Part shown: positions 53,761 through 62,966 of the stretch, one piece after another | Layout: every line of letters starts with the position of its first letter | Position numbering within the stretch: the first letter of the stretch is position 1 | Source of the DNA: an uncultured Desulfovibrio sp. | GTDB lineage: Bacteria; Desulfobacterota; Desulfovibrionia; Desulfovibrionales; Desulfovibrionaceae | DNA length: 64,000 bases | Reading direction: 5' to 3' | NCBI RefSeq assembly: GCF_949282365.1 | Contig: NZ_CASDOY010000002.1 | Coordinates: 1 to 64,000 of the forward strand | The notes under the pieces: model-generated | The model's database searches: none | Told to the model about the DNA's origin: nothing | Seen by the model: only the letters and a program-made list of their open reading frames with translations | Translations under genes and position numbers: made by a program

Positions 53761-56259
53761 ATGAATACCGCACCCGCCGCCTGCGATCTGAGCCGCAGGG
53801 ATCTGATGGATATGGATGCCCTCCTGATGCAGGAACTGGGCAGATTCGTCCCCTGCTCCCACCACGCCCTCTACTTCCCCACCGACCACGCCCCCCGGCG
53901 GCCGGAGCTGCTGCCCCGGGAGCATCGCCTGCTGCTGCCGCTGCACCGGCACGGGGCCCTGCTGGGCGTGCTCATGCTGCACGGGGTCAGGGTCAGGCAG
54001 ACCCGCAGCCTGCTGCCGCAGCTGCCGGCCATCGCCGGGCTCTGTCTGGAAGTCCTGGCCCGGGTCAAGGCCACGCGCATGGACGCCGTGACCGGACTGG
54101 CCACGGAGCAGGTGCTCTATGACGCCATGGAGGACGAGGCCGCCCGGGTGCGCGGCATCTTTGCCGATCCCTCGTGCGGCGACGGTCAGAACGCCCCCCT
54201 GCACCGCCTGTGCATGGGCCTGGTCCTGCTCCACTTTTCCAACGGGCGCGAGCTGGTGGGCCGCATGGGTTTTCGCTTCGTCGATGAACTCATGCGCCGG
54301 GCCGCCGCGGCCCTGCGTCAGGAGCTGCCCTCCGATGTGGTGGCCGCCCGCGTGGGCCGTTTCGGCATGGCCCTGCTGCTGCCTTCGGTGAGCGGTCGCG
54401 GCGCCTGCCAGAAGATGGCCGAAGCCGCCCTGGCCCGCATGGCCGGGGCCGCCATGCCCGCCCCGCTCACGGGCAGGACGGTGCGTCCCCACCTGAGCGC
54501 CGGGCATGCCGTCTATCCGCAGGACATGGCCGGGGCCGAACTGCGCCTGCCCATGTTCGAGCAGGCCCGCATGCTCATGGAGCGGGCCCGGCTCGCGGCC
54601 CGCATGACCTCCCGGCCCGGTGCGCCGCATGTGATGCCCTTTGCCCGCATCCTGCAGGACGGTGGCACGGTGCTCAGGGCCCTGTCGCAGGGGCGGGTCC
54701 GCGTGGGCCTGGGGGCCCAGACCAAGGCCCGGGAAGGCATGCGCTTCGCCGTCTGGGGGCCGTCGGCCCAGGATCAGGACGGGGCCAGCAACCAGTATAA
54801 GGGCGAGATCGTGCTTTTGCAGGTGCGGGAACTGTATTCCGTGGCCGAGACCGTGCATCTGGCGGACGCCACGGCGCCGCTGGAAGCCGGTGACCGCCTC
54901 AGCCTGCTGGAAGTGCCGTCCCTGTCGTCCTTCCCGGGCGGGAAAAGTACCGGGCCCGCCGCCACCGGGCAGGGGGCGGGGGACGCCGGCGCAACGGGAG
55001 ACGCGACGGCGGACAGGGCACCGGCCGCCGGCAGCGTGCGCGAGCTGCGGGCCCGGGTGCCCGTGCTGGAGGGCGGTGCGTGCGCGGGCATCTACGGCCA
55101 CGGGGATTTCCTGCACCTCTTCGCCCAGGAGAAGGAACGCAGCGGCCGTTTCGCCCTGGTCATCGTGCGTGTGGAGGCCGCCCATGACGAGGAGCAGGAA
55201 GCGGCGCTGGGCCGCTGCCTCGGGCTCTGGCGCCAGAGCCCCGACCTGTGCGCCGCTGAGCCCCTCGCGGGCCTGTACGGCAGCAATGCCCTGATCTTTT
55301 TCCATGCGGACAGCGCCGCCGAGGCCCTGCTGCCCCGCTACGCGGCCCTCTGCGCCCGGCTGGAGCAGGACGGGCTCTCGGTCTCGGCGGGCATAGCCGG
55401 TTATCCTTTCCTGCATTACCGCAAGGGCGAACTGCCCGACTGCGCCCTGAAAGCCCTGGAATACGCCCAGCTGCTGCCGTCGCCGCGCGCGGGCCTGTGC
55501 AATTCCCTGGCCCTGAACATCAGCGCCGACCGGCGCTACTCCCTGGGCGACGTCTTCGGCGCCATCGACGAATACAAGCTGGCCCTGCTGGCCGATGCGG
55601 AAAACGTGCTGGCCCGCAATTCCCTGGGCGTCTGCATGGCCGCGCTGGGCCGCTACCACGAAGCCCGACGGCATTTCCTGGAGGCCCTGCGCTACAAGGG
55701 CGACGCCGGGCCGGAACGGCAGGCACGCATCGCCCAGACCCACTACAATCTTGGTACCGTCTGCCAGCAGCTGGGCGAGCGCCGCGCCGCGGCCCGCTAT
55801 TACCGCGAATGCATCAAGGATGCCCCGGAGCATGTCTATGCCCACCTGCGCCTGGGGCAGCTCTGCGAGGAGAGCGGCCGCCGCAACGAGGCCCGGCGTT
55901 TTTACGAGCTGGCCGCCGCCATCGAGGACAGGCAGGCGGAGCAGAGCGAACAGCACGCTCCCGGTCTGGCCCGGCGCTATCTGGCCCGGCTGGCGGCCCG
56001 GCAACGCCACGGCGGCGAAGCCCGCGAGCTGCTGCATGACACCCTGTTGCGCAATCCCTTTGACGCGGCGGCCATGCTCCTGCTGGCCCGCCTCTATCTC
56101 GACGGCAACGAGGACCCGGCCATGGCCGAGCTGCTGGCCCGCAAGAGCGTGGGCCTGCGCGACACCTCCGAAGGCTGGCAGGTGCTGGCCCGTGCCCTGC
56201 GCGCCCTGGGCCGTGAAGAGGAAGCCAGTCTGGCCGAGGCCCACGCGGCGGTGCGCTAG
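53761..56259 (+). CDS. tandem degenerate GGDEF domains with C-terminal TPRs
   Basis: An 832-aa cytoplasmic protein. Residues 1-95 resemble a GAF-like region; about 97-290 follow the GGDEF fold, but the signature position reads VGRFGMALLLPS (about 197) instead of GGDEF. A second GGDEF-like unit (about 435-570) has LYGSNALIFF (about 505) in that place. Four or more TPR units occupy about 590-830 (LARNSLGVCMAALGRYHEARRH and YNLGTVCQQLGERRAAARYY, each continuing in TPR fashion). Neither GGDEF can be catalytic, so a c-di-GMP-independent scaffold or sensor is likely. The start has no ribosome-binding site. Confidence 0.7.
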   Translation: MNTAPAACDLSRRDLMDMDALLMQELGRFVPCSHHALYFPTDHAPRRPELLPREHRLLLPLHRHGALLGVLMLHGVRVRQTRSLLPQLPAIAGLCLEVLARVKATRMDAVTGLATEQVLYDAMEDEAARVRGIFADPSCGDGQNAPLHRLCMGLVLLHFSNGRELVGRMGFRFVDELMRRAAAALRQELPSDVVAARVGRFGMALLLPSVSGRGACQKMAEAALARMAGAAMPAPLTGRTVRPHLSAGHAVYPQDMAGAELRLPMFEQARMLMERARLAARMTSRPGAPHVMPFARILQDGGTVLRALSQGRVRVGLGAQTKAREGMRFAVWGPSAQDQDGASNQYKGEIVLLQVRELYSVAETVHLADATAPLEAGDRLSLLEVPSLSSFPGGKSTGPAATGQGAGDAGATGDATADRAPAAGSVRELRARVPVLEGGACAGIYGHGDFLHLFAQEKERSGRFALVIVRVEAAHDEEQEAALGRCLGLWRQSPDLCAAEPLAGLYGSNALIFFHADSAAEALLPRYAALCARLEQDGLSVSAGIAGYPFLHYRKGELPDCALKALEYAQLLPSPRAGLCNSLALNISADRRYSLGDVFGAIDEYKLALLADAENVLARNSLGVCMAALGRYHEARRHFLEALRYKGDAGPERQARIAQTHYNLGTVCQQLGERRAAARYYRECIKDAPEHVYAHLRLGQLCEESGRRNEARRFYELAAAIEDRQAEQSEQHAPGLARRYLARLAARQRHGGEARELLHDTLLRNPFDAAAMLLLARLYLDGNEDPAMAELLARKSVGLRDTSEGWQVLARALRALGREEEASLAEAHAAVR

Positions 56260-56302
56260 GCTCAGGCCGCATGACGTTTTGTGCTGGGGGGCGGACGCCT
56301 TT

Positions 56303-56430
56303 GCGTTGCTGTCGATGCCCGTAAGGCCTGCGGCCAACGGGCACGGCCCTGCGGGCCGCCGTCCGGTCGCGCGTTGCTGTCGATGCCCGTAAGGCCCTGA
56401 GGCCTAACGGCACGGCCTGCGGGCCCCCTT
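56303..56430. repeat. two copies of a 26-bp repeat that opens hairpins
   Basis: GCGTTGCTGTCGATGCCCGT followed by AAGGCC occurs at 56303 and 56371 (68 bp apart). In each copy TGCCCGT pairs with a downstream ACGGGCA or ACGGCA around an inner GGCC/GGCC stem. This looks like a pair of REP-type palindromes. Confidence 0.55.
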
Positions 56431-56667
56431 GGGGGCGCTGCTTGCGGCAAAAAGGGCTTTTCCCTCCGCAACGCCATCCCTCCCCAGCACGCTTTCTTCA
56501 GGTGGATGCGGGTCCGGGCCGGCACGGCCGCTTTCCATCCCCCGCTGATCCCACGGAACGTCCTCTCCGCCCGGGACGCTCCCTCGCTGCTCCCCAGAAA
56601 GGCGCAGGGAAGGACAGGAGCCGCCCGACGCTGTTGCCGCATGGGCGCTTTTTTGTTCCCGGCAGCG

Positions 56668-56698
56668 GGCCGGGCAGGTCTCTCGCCGCCCGGCCTTT
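56668..56698 (+). terminator. terminator-like hairpin
   Basis: GGCCGGGC (56668-56675) pairs with GCCCGGCC (56688-56695), followed by TTTG. It is 410 bp after the TPR gene, so the transcript it ends is unclear. Confidence 0.45.
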
Positions 56699-56749
56699 GT
56701 TGTCCGTCCTTTCGGGCAGGGAAGAAGGAATGCGTCAAGCTTCGTAGGG

Positions 56750-56814
56750 CCTCCCGCCCAGCGGGAGGGTTTCGTTTCATACAAAAAGGCCATCCGTTGA
56801 TGCGGATGGCCTTT
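56750..56814. terminator. two successive terminator-like hairpins
   Basis: CCTCCCGC/GCGGGAGG (56750-56768) is followed by GTTTCGTTT. AAAGGCCATCCG/CGGATGGCCTTT (56785-56814) has A- and T-runs on both sides and could act in either direction. Confidence 0.6.
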
Positions 56815-56997
56815 GGCGTTCAGGGGGATGGCGGAAAGCGGCGTGATGGCCGTCCGGCGTCTGTCCTGTGCGTGCGCAGTCGTGGGCGAGGCATGGTCCC
56901 ACGGATAGAAGCGGCGCCGTAGCCGTGCGAGGCCCCGGGGCGGCGCTGCGCCCCGGACGAGGTGCGGCCCGGGCAGGGCGGCGCGTTCGCGTCCTGC

Positions 56998-57492
56998 CTA
57001 GCGGCCCAGCAGGGCCTTGCTGGCGGGGGTCAGGCCGCGCAGGCTCCTGACGACCTTGTCCGTGCCCAGGCCGGCCGGGTCCTGTTCCATGATGATGAGG
57101 ATCCGGGCGTCATCGGCATTGACGCGCGTCAGGGTCTCCATGGCCAGGGCGCGGCTGCGCGGGGTGCCGCGAAAGGTCCACATGCCGTCTTCCTGCTGCA
57201 GCTCGCTGGGGGCGTCCTGCAGCTCGCGCATGCGGGCGGCGAAGGTCCTGGCATCCATCTTGTCCTGGTTGGGCAGGATGAAGATGGTGATGTGGGCCTC
57301 CACGGTCTCCTCACCGCGTTTGCCCAGCAGGAGCATATATTCGTCCGGGTGGCCGCTCTGGAAACCGGGGCGTTCGTCGCTGGTCCAGCCGTCGGGCAGG
57401 TCCACGGCGAACTGGCTGAAGGTCTGTTCGGCGGCCGGAACGGCGGCGGCCGTCAGCAACAGGAGCAGGAGGGCAAGAAAGATCGGGCGCAT
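56998..57492 (-). CDS. small secreted (periplasmic) protein, hypothetical
   Basis: A 164-aa protein with a signal peptide (MRPIFLALLLLLLTAAAVPA, then AE) and a mature domain starting FSQFAVDLPDGWTSDERP. Layout and local sequence mirror the protein at 10064-10519, so they are probably paralogues. AAGGA lies before the ATG at 57492; the long frame upstream is a shadow of the membrane-protein gene. The function is unknown. Confidence 0.7.
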   Translation of the reverse strand: MRPIFLALLLLLLTAAAVPAAEQTFSQFAVDLPDGWTSDERPGFQSGHPDEYMLLLGKRGEETVEAHITIFILPNQDKMDARTFAARMRELQDAPSELQQEDGMWTFRGTPRSRALAMETLTRVNADDARILIIMEQDPAGLGTDKVVRSLRGLTPASKALLGR

Positions 57493-57560
57493 GGGATATC
57501 CTTGGGTTGAATGGGGGACCGGGCAGAGCATAGCCCGTGGCGCGGCCGGGAGCAAGGGCT

Positions 57561-58496
57561 TCAGGCCCGGGGCAGCTGCAACTGGCTGAACGACACGCCC
57601 AGGCGCAGGAGGAGGAAGCACCAGGGCAAAAGCTGCAGGATCAGGCTGCGGGCCTTCTGGGGCCGGAACAGGAAGACGCTCCAGCTGATGATGGCCAGGG
57701 CCGCCAGCACTGACAGGATCAGGGCGGGCATCTGGGACATGATATCGAAGGAGACGCCGCTGCCCAGGCTGCGCAGCAGGACGGCCAGCAGGGTGCTCCA
57801 GAGGTCGATGATGGAGGGCAGATAGCCCACGACGGCCCAGACGGCGCACCAGCGGACGGCCAGGGCGAACTGCGTGTCGTCCGTCATGGGCGGCCTGTGG
57901 CGCAGGTACCAGAGCAGGAGCAGGGCCGCGCCGCCCGCCAGCGACAGGTAACGGAAGAGCAGATGCAGGCCCTGGCGGATCTGGAGCAGGATGAAGTCGC
58001 TGCGCTCCATGCCCTGCGGCGGCGTGAGCAGCAGGCCCGTGGACAGCAGACTGCCCAGCAGGAAGAGCAGCACGGCCAGCAGGCAGCCCCAGAGCGTCAG
58101 GCGCAGGTCGCTCGTACGGTAGGCCGTGACGGACGGGGCCGCAACATCGGGCCAGTGTCGGGAGGCGCGCAACAGGCCCCAGAGCAGCAGGGTGGCGGGC
58201 AGCCAGGCCAGCAGGGCCACGCTGGCGGGCCGGGCCAGGAGCTCGGCAAGGGCGGGCGTCTGCGCCTGCCGCAGGGCGTCCAGCAGGGTCATGAGCGGGA
58301 ACAGGGGCAGGGAGATGGCGGCACAGAACAGGGCTAGGCGCAGGAGCTGGCGGCCGCCCCACAGGCACAGGGCCGCATTGCCCCTGCGCCCGGCCAGCAG
58401 GGTCATGAGGATGACGAGCGGCAGGGCCTGGGCCGTCTGCGCGAGCATGGCCTGCAGGTTGCCCAGCCAGTATATGAAGATGAAGGTGCTTTGCAT
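57561..58496 (-). CDS. polytopic membrane protein, hypothetical
   Basis: A 311-aa protein with about seven or eight hydrophobic segments and few charged residues. No family motif is recognised. CAGGAG precedes the ATG at 58496; 68 bp separate its stop from the secreted-protein gene, which may be co-transcribed. Confidence 0.7.
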   Translation of the reverse strand: MQSTFIFIYWLGNLQAMLAQTAQALPLVILMTLLAGRRGNAALCLWGGRQLLRLALFCAAISLPLFPLMTLLDALRQAQTPALAELLARPASVALLAWLPATLLLWGLLRASRHWPDVAAPSVTAYRTSDLRLTLWGCLLAVLLFLLGSLLSTGLLLTPPQGMERSDFILLQIRQGLHLLFRYLSLAGGAALLLLWYLRHRPPMTDDTQFALAVRWCAVWAVVGYLPSIIDLWSTLLAVLLRSLGSGVSFDIMSQMPALILSVLAALAIISWSVFLFRPQKARSLILQLLPWCFLLLRLGVSFSQLQLPRA

Positions 58497-58973
58497 GGTC
58501 AGTCTCCTGCCCGCTATATAAGCGTTGCCGGTACGCCCCGCAAGGGGAGGGGCGGCGTGGCCCCGCGTCAGATCAGGCCTTGTCCGCCGCAGCCAGACGG
58601 ACAGGGCTGCGTTTTGGCCATTGCCGCTTCGCCGGGGCCGCCTGGCCGGTGCCCGTGTCGGCGTGGCCATGCGCAGGCTGGGGCTGTGTGGGACGGGCTG
58701 GCGCTCTGCGCTGCTCCCCGTCAGGAGGGCCCCCGTCCGCCGCCGCGCAGGGGAGGCTTGCCGTGCTGTGGGTGCGCGGAGGGAGGTGCCGGGGCTCGCC
58801 GATGCGCCCGGGTGCGTGGTTGCCGTCCGTCGCGCGCGGGGCCTGCCGCTCCCTGGCGTCTGCCCGCCGGGGCCCGACGCCGTGCCGGGGCCCGTACGGC
58901 GCGGCGCTTGCCGCCGCCGTGAGCTTGCGTTATGTGTCGTCTGTTTCACCTCCGTCAACTTGCGGGATACTCC
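58497..58973. other. gene-free region between membrane-protein gene and mntP
   Basis: 477 GC-rich bases between divergent genes with no supported coding frame. I looked for a yybP-ykoY (Mn-sensing) riboswitch before mntP and saw no match to its conserved loops. Confidence 0.4.
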
Positions 58974-59555
58974 ATGTCATTTTTTACCGTCTTCCTGCTG
59001 GCCGTGGCCCTGTCCATGGATGCCTTTGCCGTGGCCCTGGCCTCGGGCTGCGCCATCCGTGAGGTGCGTCCGGGCCAGTATCTGCGGGTCAGCCTGGCTT
59101 TTGGCTTCTTCCAGTTTTTCATGCCCCTGCTGGGCTGGTTCCTGGGCCAGTCGGTCCATCATTTCATCGAGGCCTGGGACCACTGGCTGGCCTTCGCGCT
59201 GCTGGCCTGGATCGGCGGCAACATGCTGCGTTCCGGCATCGGCGGCCTGCGCAGAGGCGAAGGGCCTTCCTGTCCCAAGAGCGATCCCACCCGGGGCTGG
59301 AACCTGCTCCTGCTGGCCGTGGCCACCAGCATCGACGCCCTGGCCGTGGGCCTGACCTTCGCCATGACGGGCACGGCGGCCCTGCTGCCCTCCTGCCTCA
59401 TCGGCATGGTCTGCGCCTGCATCTCGGCCTGTGGTCTGTTCCTGGGCAAGAAGCTGGCCTCCCTGCCCATGCTCAACGGCTGGGCCGAGGTCCTGGGCGG
59501 GCTGGTGCTCGTGGGCATCGGCCTGAACATCCTGCGCGAGAGCGGCGTCATCTAG
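58974..59555 (+). CDS. mntP: manganese efflux pump MntP
   Basis: A 193-aa inner-membrane protein with six hydrophobic segments in two repeats, each with the family's acidic helix: ALSMDAFAVALASG near the N-terminus and ATSIDALAVGLTFAM near residue 122. These Asp-containing motifs are the hallmark of MntP, which exports Mn2+. I start at ATG 58974; 14 more codons are open upstream without homology, and the ribosome-binding site is weak (GGGATA). Confidence 0.9.
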   Translation: MSFFTVFLLAVALSMDAFAVALASGCAIREVRPGQYLRVSLAFGFFQFFMPLLGWFLGQSVHHFIEAWDHWLAFALLAWIGGNMLRSGIGGLRRGEGPSCPKSDPTRGWNLLLLAVATSIDALAVGLTFAMTGTAALLPSCLIGMVCACISACGLFLGKKLASLPMLNGWAEVLGGLVLVGIGLNILRESGVI

Positions 59556-59755
59556 GCCCCGCGCGGCGGAGGGACGGAGGAGGTGAAAGACCTTCCGCAG
59601 CGAACGGCACCTTTCCGCTCCGGTCCCTTCCTCCCGGCCTGCCGCTTGCCGGGCCGTGCCGGGATGCCCTATAGTGCCACAGGCCGGAGGGCCGGAAGGG
59701 CCCCTGCCGCGGACGGCCGGGAGCAGCCGCCATGCCCGAGTTTTGAGAGGAGACG

Positions 59756-60172
59756 ATGATCAGCATCTGCCGTTATCATGATATTTCCGTGGGGCACCGC
59801 ATCTGCGGGCACGAATCCCACTGCGCCCGGCTGCACGGGCACAATTACCGCATCCATTTCACCTGCAGCGCCGACGAGCTGGACGCCCTGGGGCGTGTGC
59901 TGGACTTTCAGGTACTCAAGGAACGCCTCTGCCGGTGGCTGGAAGATCACTGGGATCACCGTTTCCTGGTCTGGGAGCAGGACCCCCTGCTGGAAGGCCT
60001 GCGGGCCCTGGATCCCTCGGTGGCGGTCCTGCCCTGCAATCCTTCCGCCGAGAACATGGCCCGCTATCTGGGCGAGGTGGTGGGCCCGGCGCAGCTGGCC
60101 GGGACCGGGGCGCGTCTGGTGGCCGTGGAAGTGGAGGAGACCGCCAAGTGCAGGGCGCGCTGGAGCCTGTGA
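59756..60172 (+). CDS. queD: 6-carboxy-5,6,7,8-tetrahydropterin synthase QueD
   Basis: Converts 7,8-dihydroneopterin triphosphate to 6-carboxytetrahydropterin for queuosine synthesis. The 138-aa protein has the Zn ligands His14, His27 and His29 (LHGHNY) and catalytic Cys23 in HCARLHGHNY. GAGAGGAG precedes the ATG. Its TGA overlaps the queE ATG by one base. No queC or queF is in the window. Confidence 0.9.
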   Translation: MISICRYHDISVGHRICGHESHCARLHGHNYRIHFTCSADELDALGRVLDFQVLKERLCRWLEDHWDHRFLVWEQDPLLEGLRALDPSVAVLPCNPSAENMARYLGEVVGPAQLAGTGARLVAVEVEETAKCRARWSL

Positions 60173-60849
60173 TGCGGACCTTCGCGGTCAACGAGTTTTT
60201 CGTCACCCTGCAGGGCGAGGCTTTTTTCGCGGGCACGCCCGCGGTCTTCGTGCGTTTCCAGGGCTGCCCCGTGGGTTGCCCCTGGTGCGATACGCGCTAC
60301 GCGGCGCATCTGGACGGCGCGACGCTGGACTTTGCCGCCATCCGCGCCAAGCAGGGAGCGGACGCGGGCTATGCCGACGTGGATCTGCCCGCCCTGCTGG
60401 CGGCCATCCGTCAGGCCGGGCCCCGGCATGTGGTCCTGACCGGCGGCGAGCCCTGCCGCCATGACCTGACGGAACTGACGACCCTGCTGGCGGCGGACGG
60501 CTTCCGGGTCCAGATCGAGACCAGCGGCACGCTGCCCGTCCGTTGTCACGAGGATGTCTGGCTGACCTTGAGCCCCAAGCTGGACATGCCCGGCGGCCTG
60601 CGCGTGCGGCAGGATGTCTGGGAGCGGGCCGGAGAGATCAAGTTCCCGGTGGAGAGTGCCGCGGATATCGGCCGCTTCGAACGGGCGCTGGACGCGGCCC
60701 GCGCGGCGGCCGCCCGCCCGCTGACGGAGCTGGTCTGGCTGCAGCCCGTCAGCCAGGGGCGGGAAGCCACGCGCCTGTGCGTGGCGGCGGCCTTTGCCCA
60801 TCAGTGGCGCGTCAGCGTGCAGGTGCACAAATATCTGGATCTGCGCTGA
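60172..60849 (+). CDS. queE: 7-carboxy-7-deazaguanine synthase QueE
   Basis: A radical-SAM enzyme making 7-carboxy-7-deazaguanine from the QueD product. The 225-aa protein opens FAVNEFFVTLQGEAFFAGTP and carries the cluster motif CPVGCPWC (Cys32, Cys36, Cys39), with the CX3CX2C spacing usual for the superfamily. VVLTGGEPCRHD (the GGE motif) follows. It starts at 60172, sharing a base with queD; an upstream open frame is the shadow of queD. Confidence 0.9.
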   Translation: MRTFAVNEFFVTLQGEAFFAGTPAVFVRFQGCPVGCPWCDTRYAAHLDGATLDFAAIRAKQGADAGYADVDLPALLAAIRQAGPRHVVLTGGEPCRHDLTELTTLLAADGFRVQIETSGTLPVRCHEDVWLTLSPKLDMPGGLRVRQDVWERAGEIKFPVESAADIGRFERALDAARAAAARPLTELVWLQPVSQGREATRLCVAAAFAHQWRVSVQVHKYLDLR

Positions 60850-60987
60850 GGTACGGGTGGCGGGCAGCTATCGGGACCAGGCCGGGGCGCGGACTTACGG
60901 TGGCTGTATATCGGGTCTGCGCCGGAGCACGGACCGTGACGGTTCCATATCAGGGCCTGCGCCGGGCGCGGGCTGTGAGGTGACAAG

Positions 60988-61018
60988 AAAGGCGGCATGC
61001 GTTGCATGCCGCCTTTGT
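60988..61018 (+). terminator. intrinsic terminator of queD-queE
   Basis: AAAGGCGGCATGC and GCATGCCGCCTTT (13-bp stem, 3-nt loop) followed by TTTGT. Confidence 0.85.
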
Positions 61019-61058
61019 CGTATGGCCTTGGGGTTGCCGCGCGCCTGAGCGGCGCAGC

Positions 61059-61084
61059 AAAAGAACACCCGCTTTGCGGGTGGT
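61059..61084 (-). terminator. terminator candidate of the GntR gene
   Basis: ACCCGC/GCGGGT with a 3-nt loop; on the minus strand GTTCTTTT follows. It is 210 bp after the GntR stop. Confidence 0.5.
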
Positions 61085-61297
61085 TCCCGGTGGGAGCGGA
61101 TCTGCGGGAAAAAGCGGGGCTCGCCCGGGAAATGTCCGGGAAGCCCGGGAACTGGCGGGGAAGAGGCCGGAAAGCACGGCACCGGGAGCGTCCGGCGACG
61201 TATCCGGCGGGAGACGTATCCCCAAAGGGCAGGGCGCTGGCCGGGAGGACCGCCGCCGATGCGTCCCGGACGCGGGACCTGCGGCCCGTACCGCGAG

Positions 61298-61951
61298 CTA
61301 GCGGCGCTTCAGGCGCTGCATCTCGTCCTGCATCAGTTCCAGACCCACCAGGATGTTGCGGCGCATGGCCTCCATGAGCCGGGCCTCGTCCCTGGCCCGG
61401 ATGGCCGCGAGGATGTCCTTGTGCTGCTGGATGAAGAGCGCGATGTCTTCGGGGGAATAGCGGCGGGTGTTGAGGAAACCTTCCACATAATCCAGCAGAT
61501 GGCTGTCCACGGCCAGCAGGTGGTTCATGCGTGAAAGGGAGTACAGCTGCAGATGGAAGTCCCTGTCCTTGTGGAAGAAAAAGTCGGCGTCGCGGGTATC
61601 GGCCAGATCGCCGGCCAGCTGTTCCAGCTTGTCGATATCTTCAGCGGTGGCCTGCTGCATGGCTTCCCTGGCCAGGGCGCATTCCACCTGTATGCGCAGG
61701 TTGAAGATATGTTCGATCTCCTTGGAAGAGGGCGGCATCATGACGATGGCCCCCTTGTAGGGGATGTTCTGCACGAGCCCGGACCTGTCCAGGCGCATGA
61801 GGGCATCCCGGATGGGACCGCGGCCCACACCGAGCTTTTTTTCCAGATCCACCAGGACCAGACGGGTGCCGGGCAGGGCCTCGCCGGACAGGATCATGTC
61901 GCGGATCAAATCGTAGGCCGCCAGCGATTTGATGGTAGAAGCAGTACTCAT
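61298..61951 (-). CDS. GntR family transcriptional regulator (FCD type)
   Basis: A 217-aa repressor-type protein. The N-terminal winged helix (about 10-75) contains LVLVDLEKKLGVGRGPIRDAL, the GntR recognition helix. The C-terminal FCD domain (about 80-210) has FNLRIQVECALAREAM and the metal- or ligand-binding Asp/His residues in DRDFHLQLY and QQHKDILAAI. FCD regulators usually respond to organic acids or amino acids; the ligand and targets are unknown. AAGGAG precedes the ATG. Its promoter (TTGACA, 17 bp, TATCAA) overlaps an AT-rich palindrome, compatible with autoregulation. Confidence 0.9.
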   Translation of the reverse strand: MSTASTIKSLAAYDLIRDMILSGEALPGTRLVLVDLEKKLGVGRGPIRDALMRLDRSGLVQNIPYKGAIVMMPPSSKEIEHIFNLRIQVECALAREAMQQATAEDIDKLEQLAGDLADTRDADFFFHKDRDFHLQLYSLSRMNHLLAVDSHLLDYVEGFLNTRRYSPEDIALFIQQHKDILAAIRARDEARLMEAMRRNILVGLELMQDEMQRLKRR

Positions 61952-61979
61952 GGAAACTCCTTCTGTAAGCTGTATAAAA

Positions 61980-62008
61980 TTGATAAATAATTTATGAAAT
62001 CATGTCAA
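61980..62008 (-). promoter_or_regulatory. promoter of the GntR gene
   Basis: A perfect -35 TTGACA (62003-62008) is separated by 17 bp from the -10 TATCAA (61980-61985). The spacer contains ATAAATTATTTAT, a palindrome that could be an operator. Confidence 0.6.
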
Positions 62009-62142
62009 ATGCACCTCTTGCAACGGGAAAGGGGGAAAAAGCGTGCACTGCCAAAGCCCTATTGCGGCCGAGGAAAAGCGGCCGCCGTGCGCGCGGCGGA
62101 ATGCAACGTATTGTAACAGCCCGGGCAGGCCGACGTCGGATA

Positions 62143-62172
62143 CAAAAAAAGGGCTTTCCCTGTGGAAAGCCC
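62143..62172 (-). terminator. intrinsic terminator of the tRNA array
   Basis: GGGCTTTCC and GGAAAGCCC (4-nt loop), then seven T on the minus strand, directly after the last tRNA gene. Confidence 0.85.
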
Positions 62173-62180
62173 GAAAATGC

Positions 62181-62256
<76 letters not shown>

Positions 62257-62311
62257 CGGGGTGCGGCATGACCGCTATGGCAAGGACTCGCATGAAGTCC
62301 GTATCGGCTTG

Positions 62312-62386
62312 TGGAGCGGGAAACGGGACTTGAACCCGCAACCTTCAGCTTGGGAAGCTGACACTCTACCGTTGAGTTATTCCCGC
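62312..62386 (-). tRNA. tRNA-Gly(TCC)
   Basis: 75 nt with encoded CCA; acceptor GCGGGAA/TTCCCGC, anticodon TCC in CTTCCCAAG. The only TCC isoacceptor in the array. Confidence 0.95.
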
Positions 62387-62403
62387 CCGAAAGGGCAGTT
62401 TTG

Positions 62404-62478
<75 letters not shown>

Positions 62479-62509
62479 ATCTGGGACTGTATGGTCTCGA
62501 TCGTTTTTA

Positions 62510-62584
<75 letters not shown>

Positions 62585-62592
62585 TCATTTTG

Positions 62593-62668
<76 letters not shown>

Positions 62669-62700
62669 CATATGCACGGCATATCCACCGATCGTTTTTA

Positions 62701-62775
62701 TGGAGGCGACATCCAGATTTGAACTGGAGCATGGAGGTTTTGCAGACCTCTGCCTTACCGCTTGGCTATGTCGCC
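62701..62775 (-). tRNA. tRNA-Cys(GCA)
   Basis: 75 nt with encoded CCA, anticodon GCA. Differs from the copy at 62510 by one base in the variable region and one in the D-loop. Confidence 0.95.
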
Positions 62776-62784
62776 TCATTGTGC

Positions 62785-62859
<75 letters not shown>

Positions 62860-62872
62860 TCAACGAAAGAGG

Positions 62873-62902
62873 GTTCTACGCTAGAGACCCCCTTTCTGTC
62901 AA
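62873..62902 (-). promoter_or_regulatory. promoter of the tRNA array
   Basis: A perfect -35 TTGACA (62897-62902), 18-bp spacer and -10 TAGAAC (62873-62878) point into the tRNA genes. Confidence 0.55.
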
Positions 62903-62927
62903 GCAGCTTTTCCAAATTTTGGGAGAA

Positions 62928-62955
62928 ATAAAAAACAGGCTCCCAAGCCGCTGTT
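62928..62955 (-). terminator. intrinsic terminator of the ligase gene
   Basis: AACAGCGGCT and AGCCTGTT pair (one bulge), followed by a T-rich run on the minus strand, 12 bp after the stop codon of the CoA ligase gene. Confidence 0.75.
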
Positions 62956-62966
62956 TTCCAAACGGA

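Larger units (their letters stand above)
56260..56997. other. gene-free region rich in hairpins
   Basis: 738 bp between convergent genes without a supported gene. It contains the 26-bp direct repeats at 56303-56430 and at least three terminator-like hairpins. Confidence 0.55.
60850..61297. other. gap between convergent queE and GntR genes
   Basis: About 450 bp with one terminator for each side (60988 and 61059) and otherwise no supported gene. Confidence 0.5.

Noticed and set aside
58700..58973. yybP-ykoY manganese riboswitch before mntP
   Set aside because: The conserved loop sequences are not seen.
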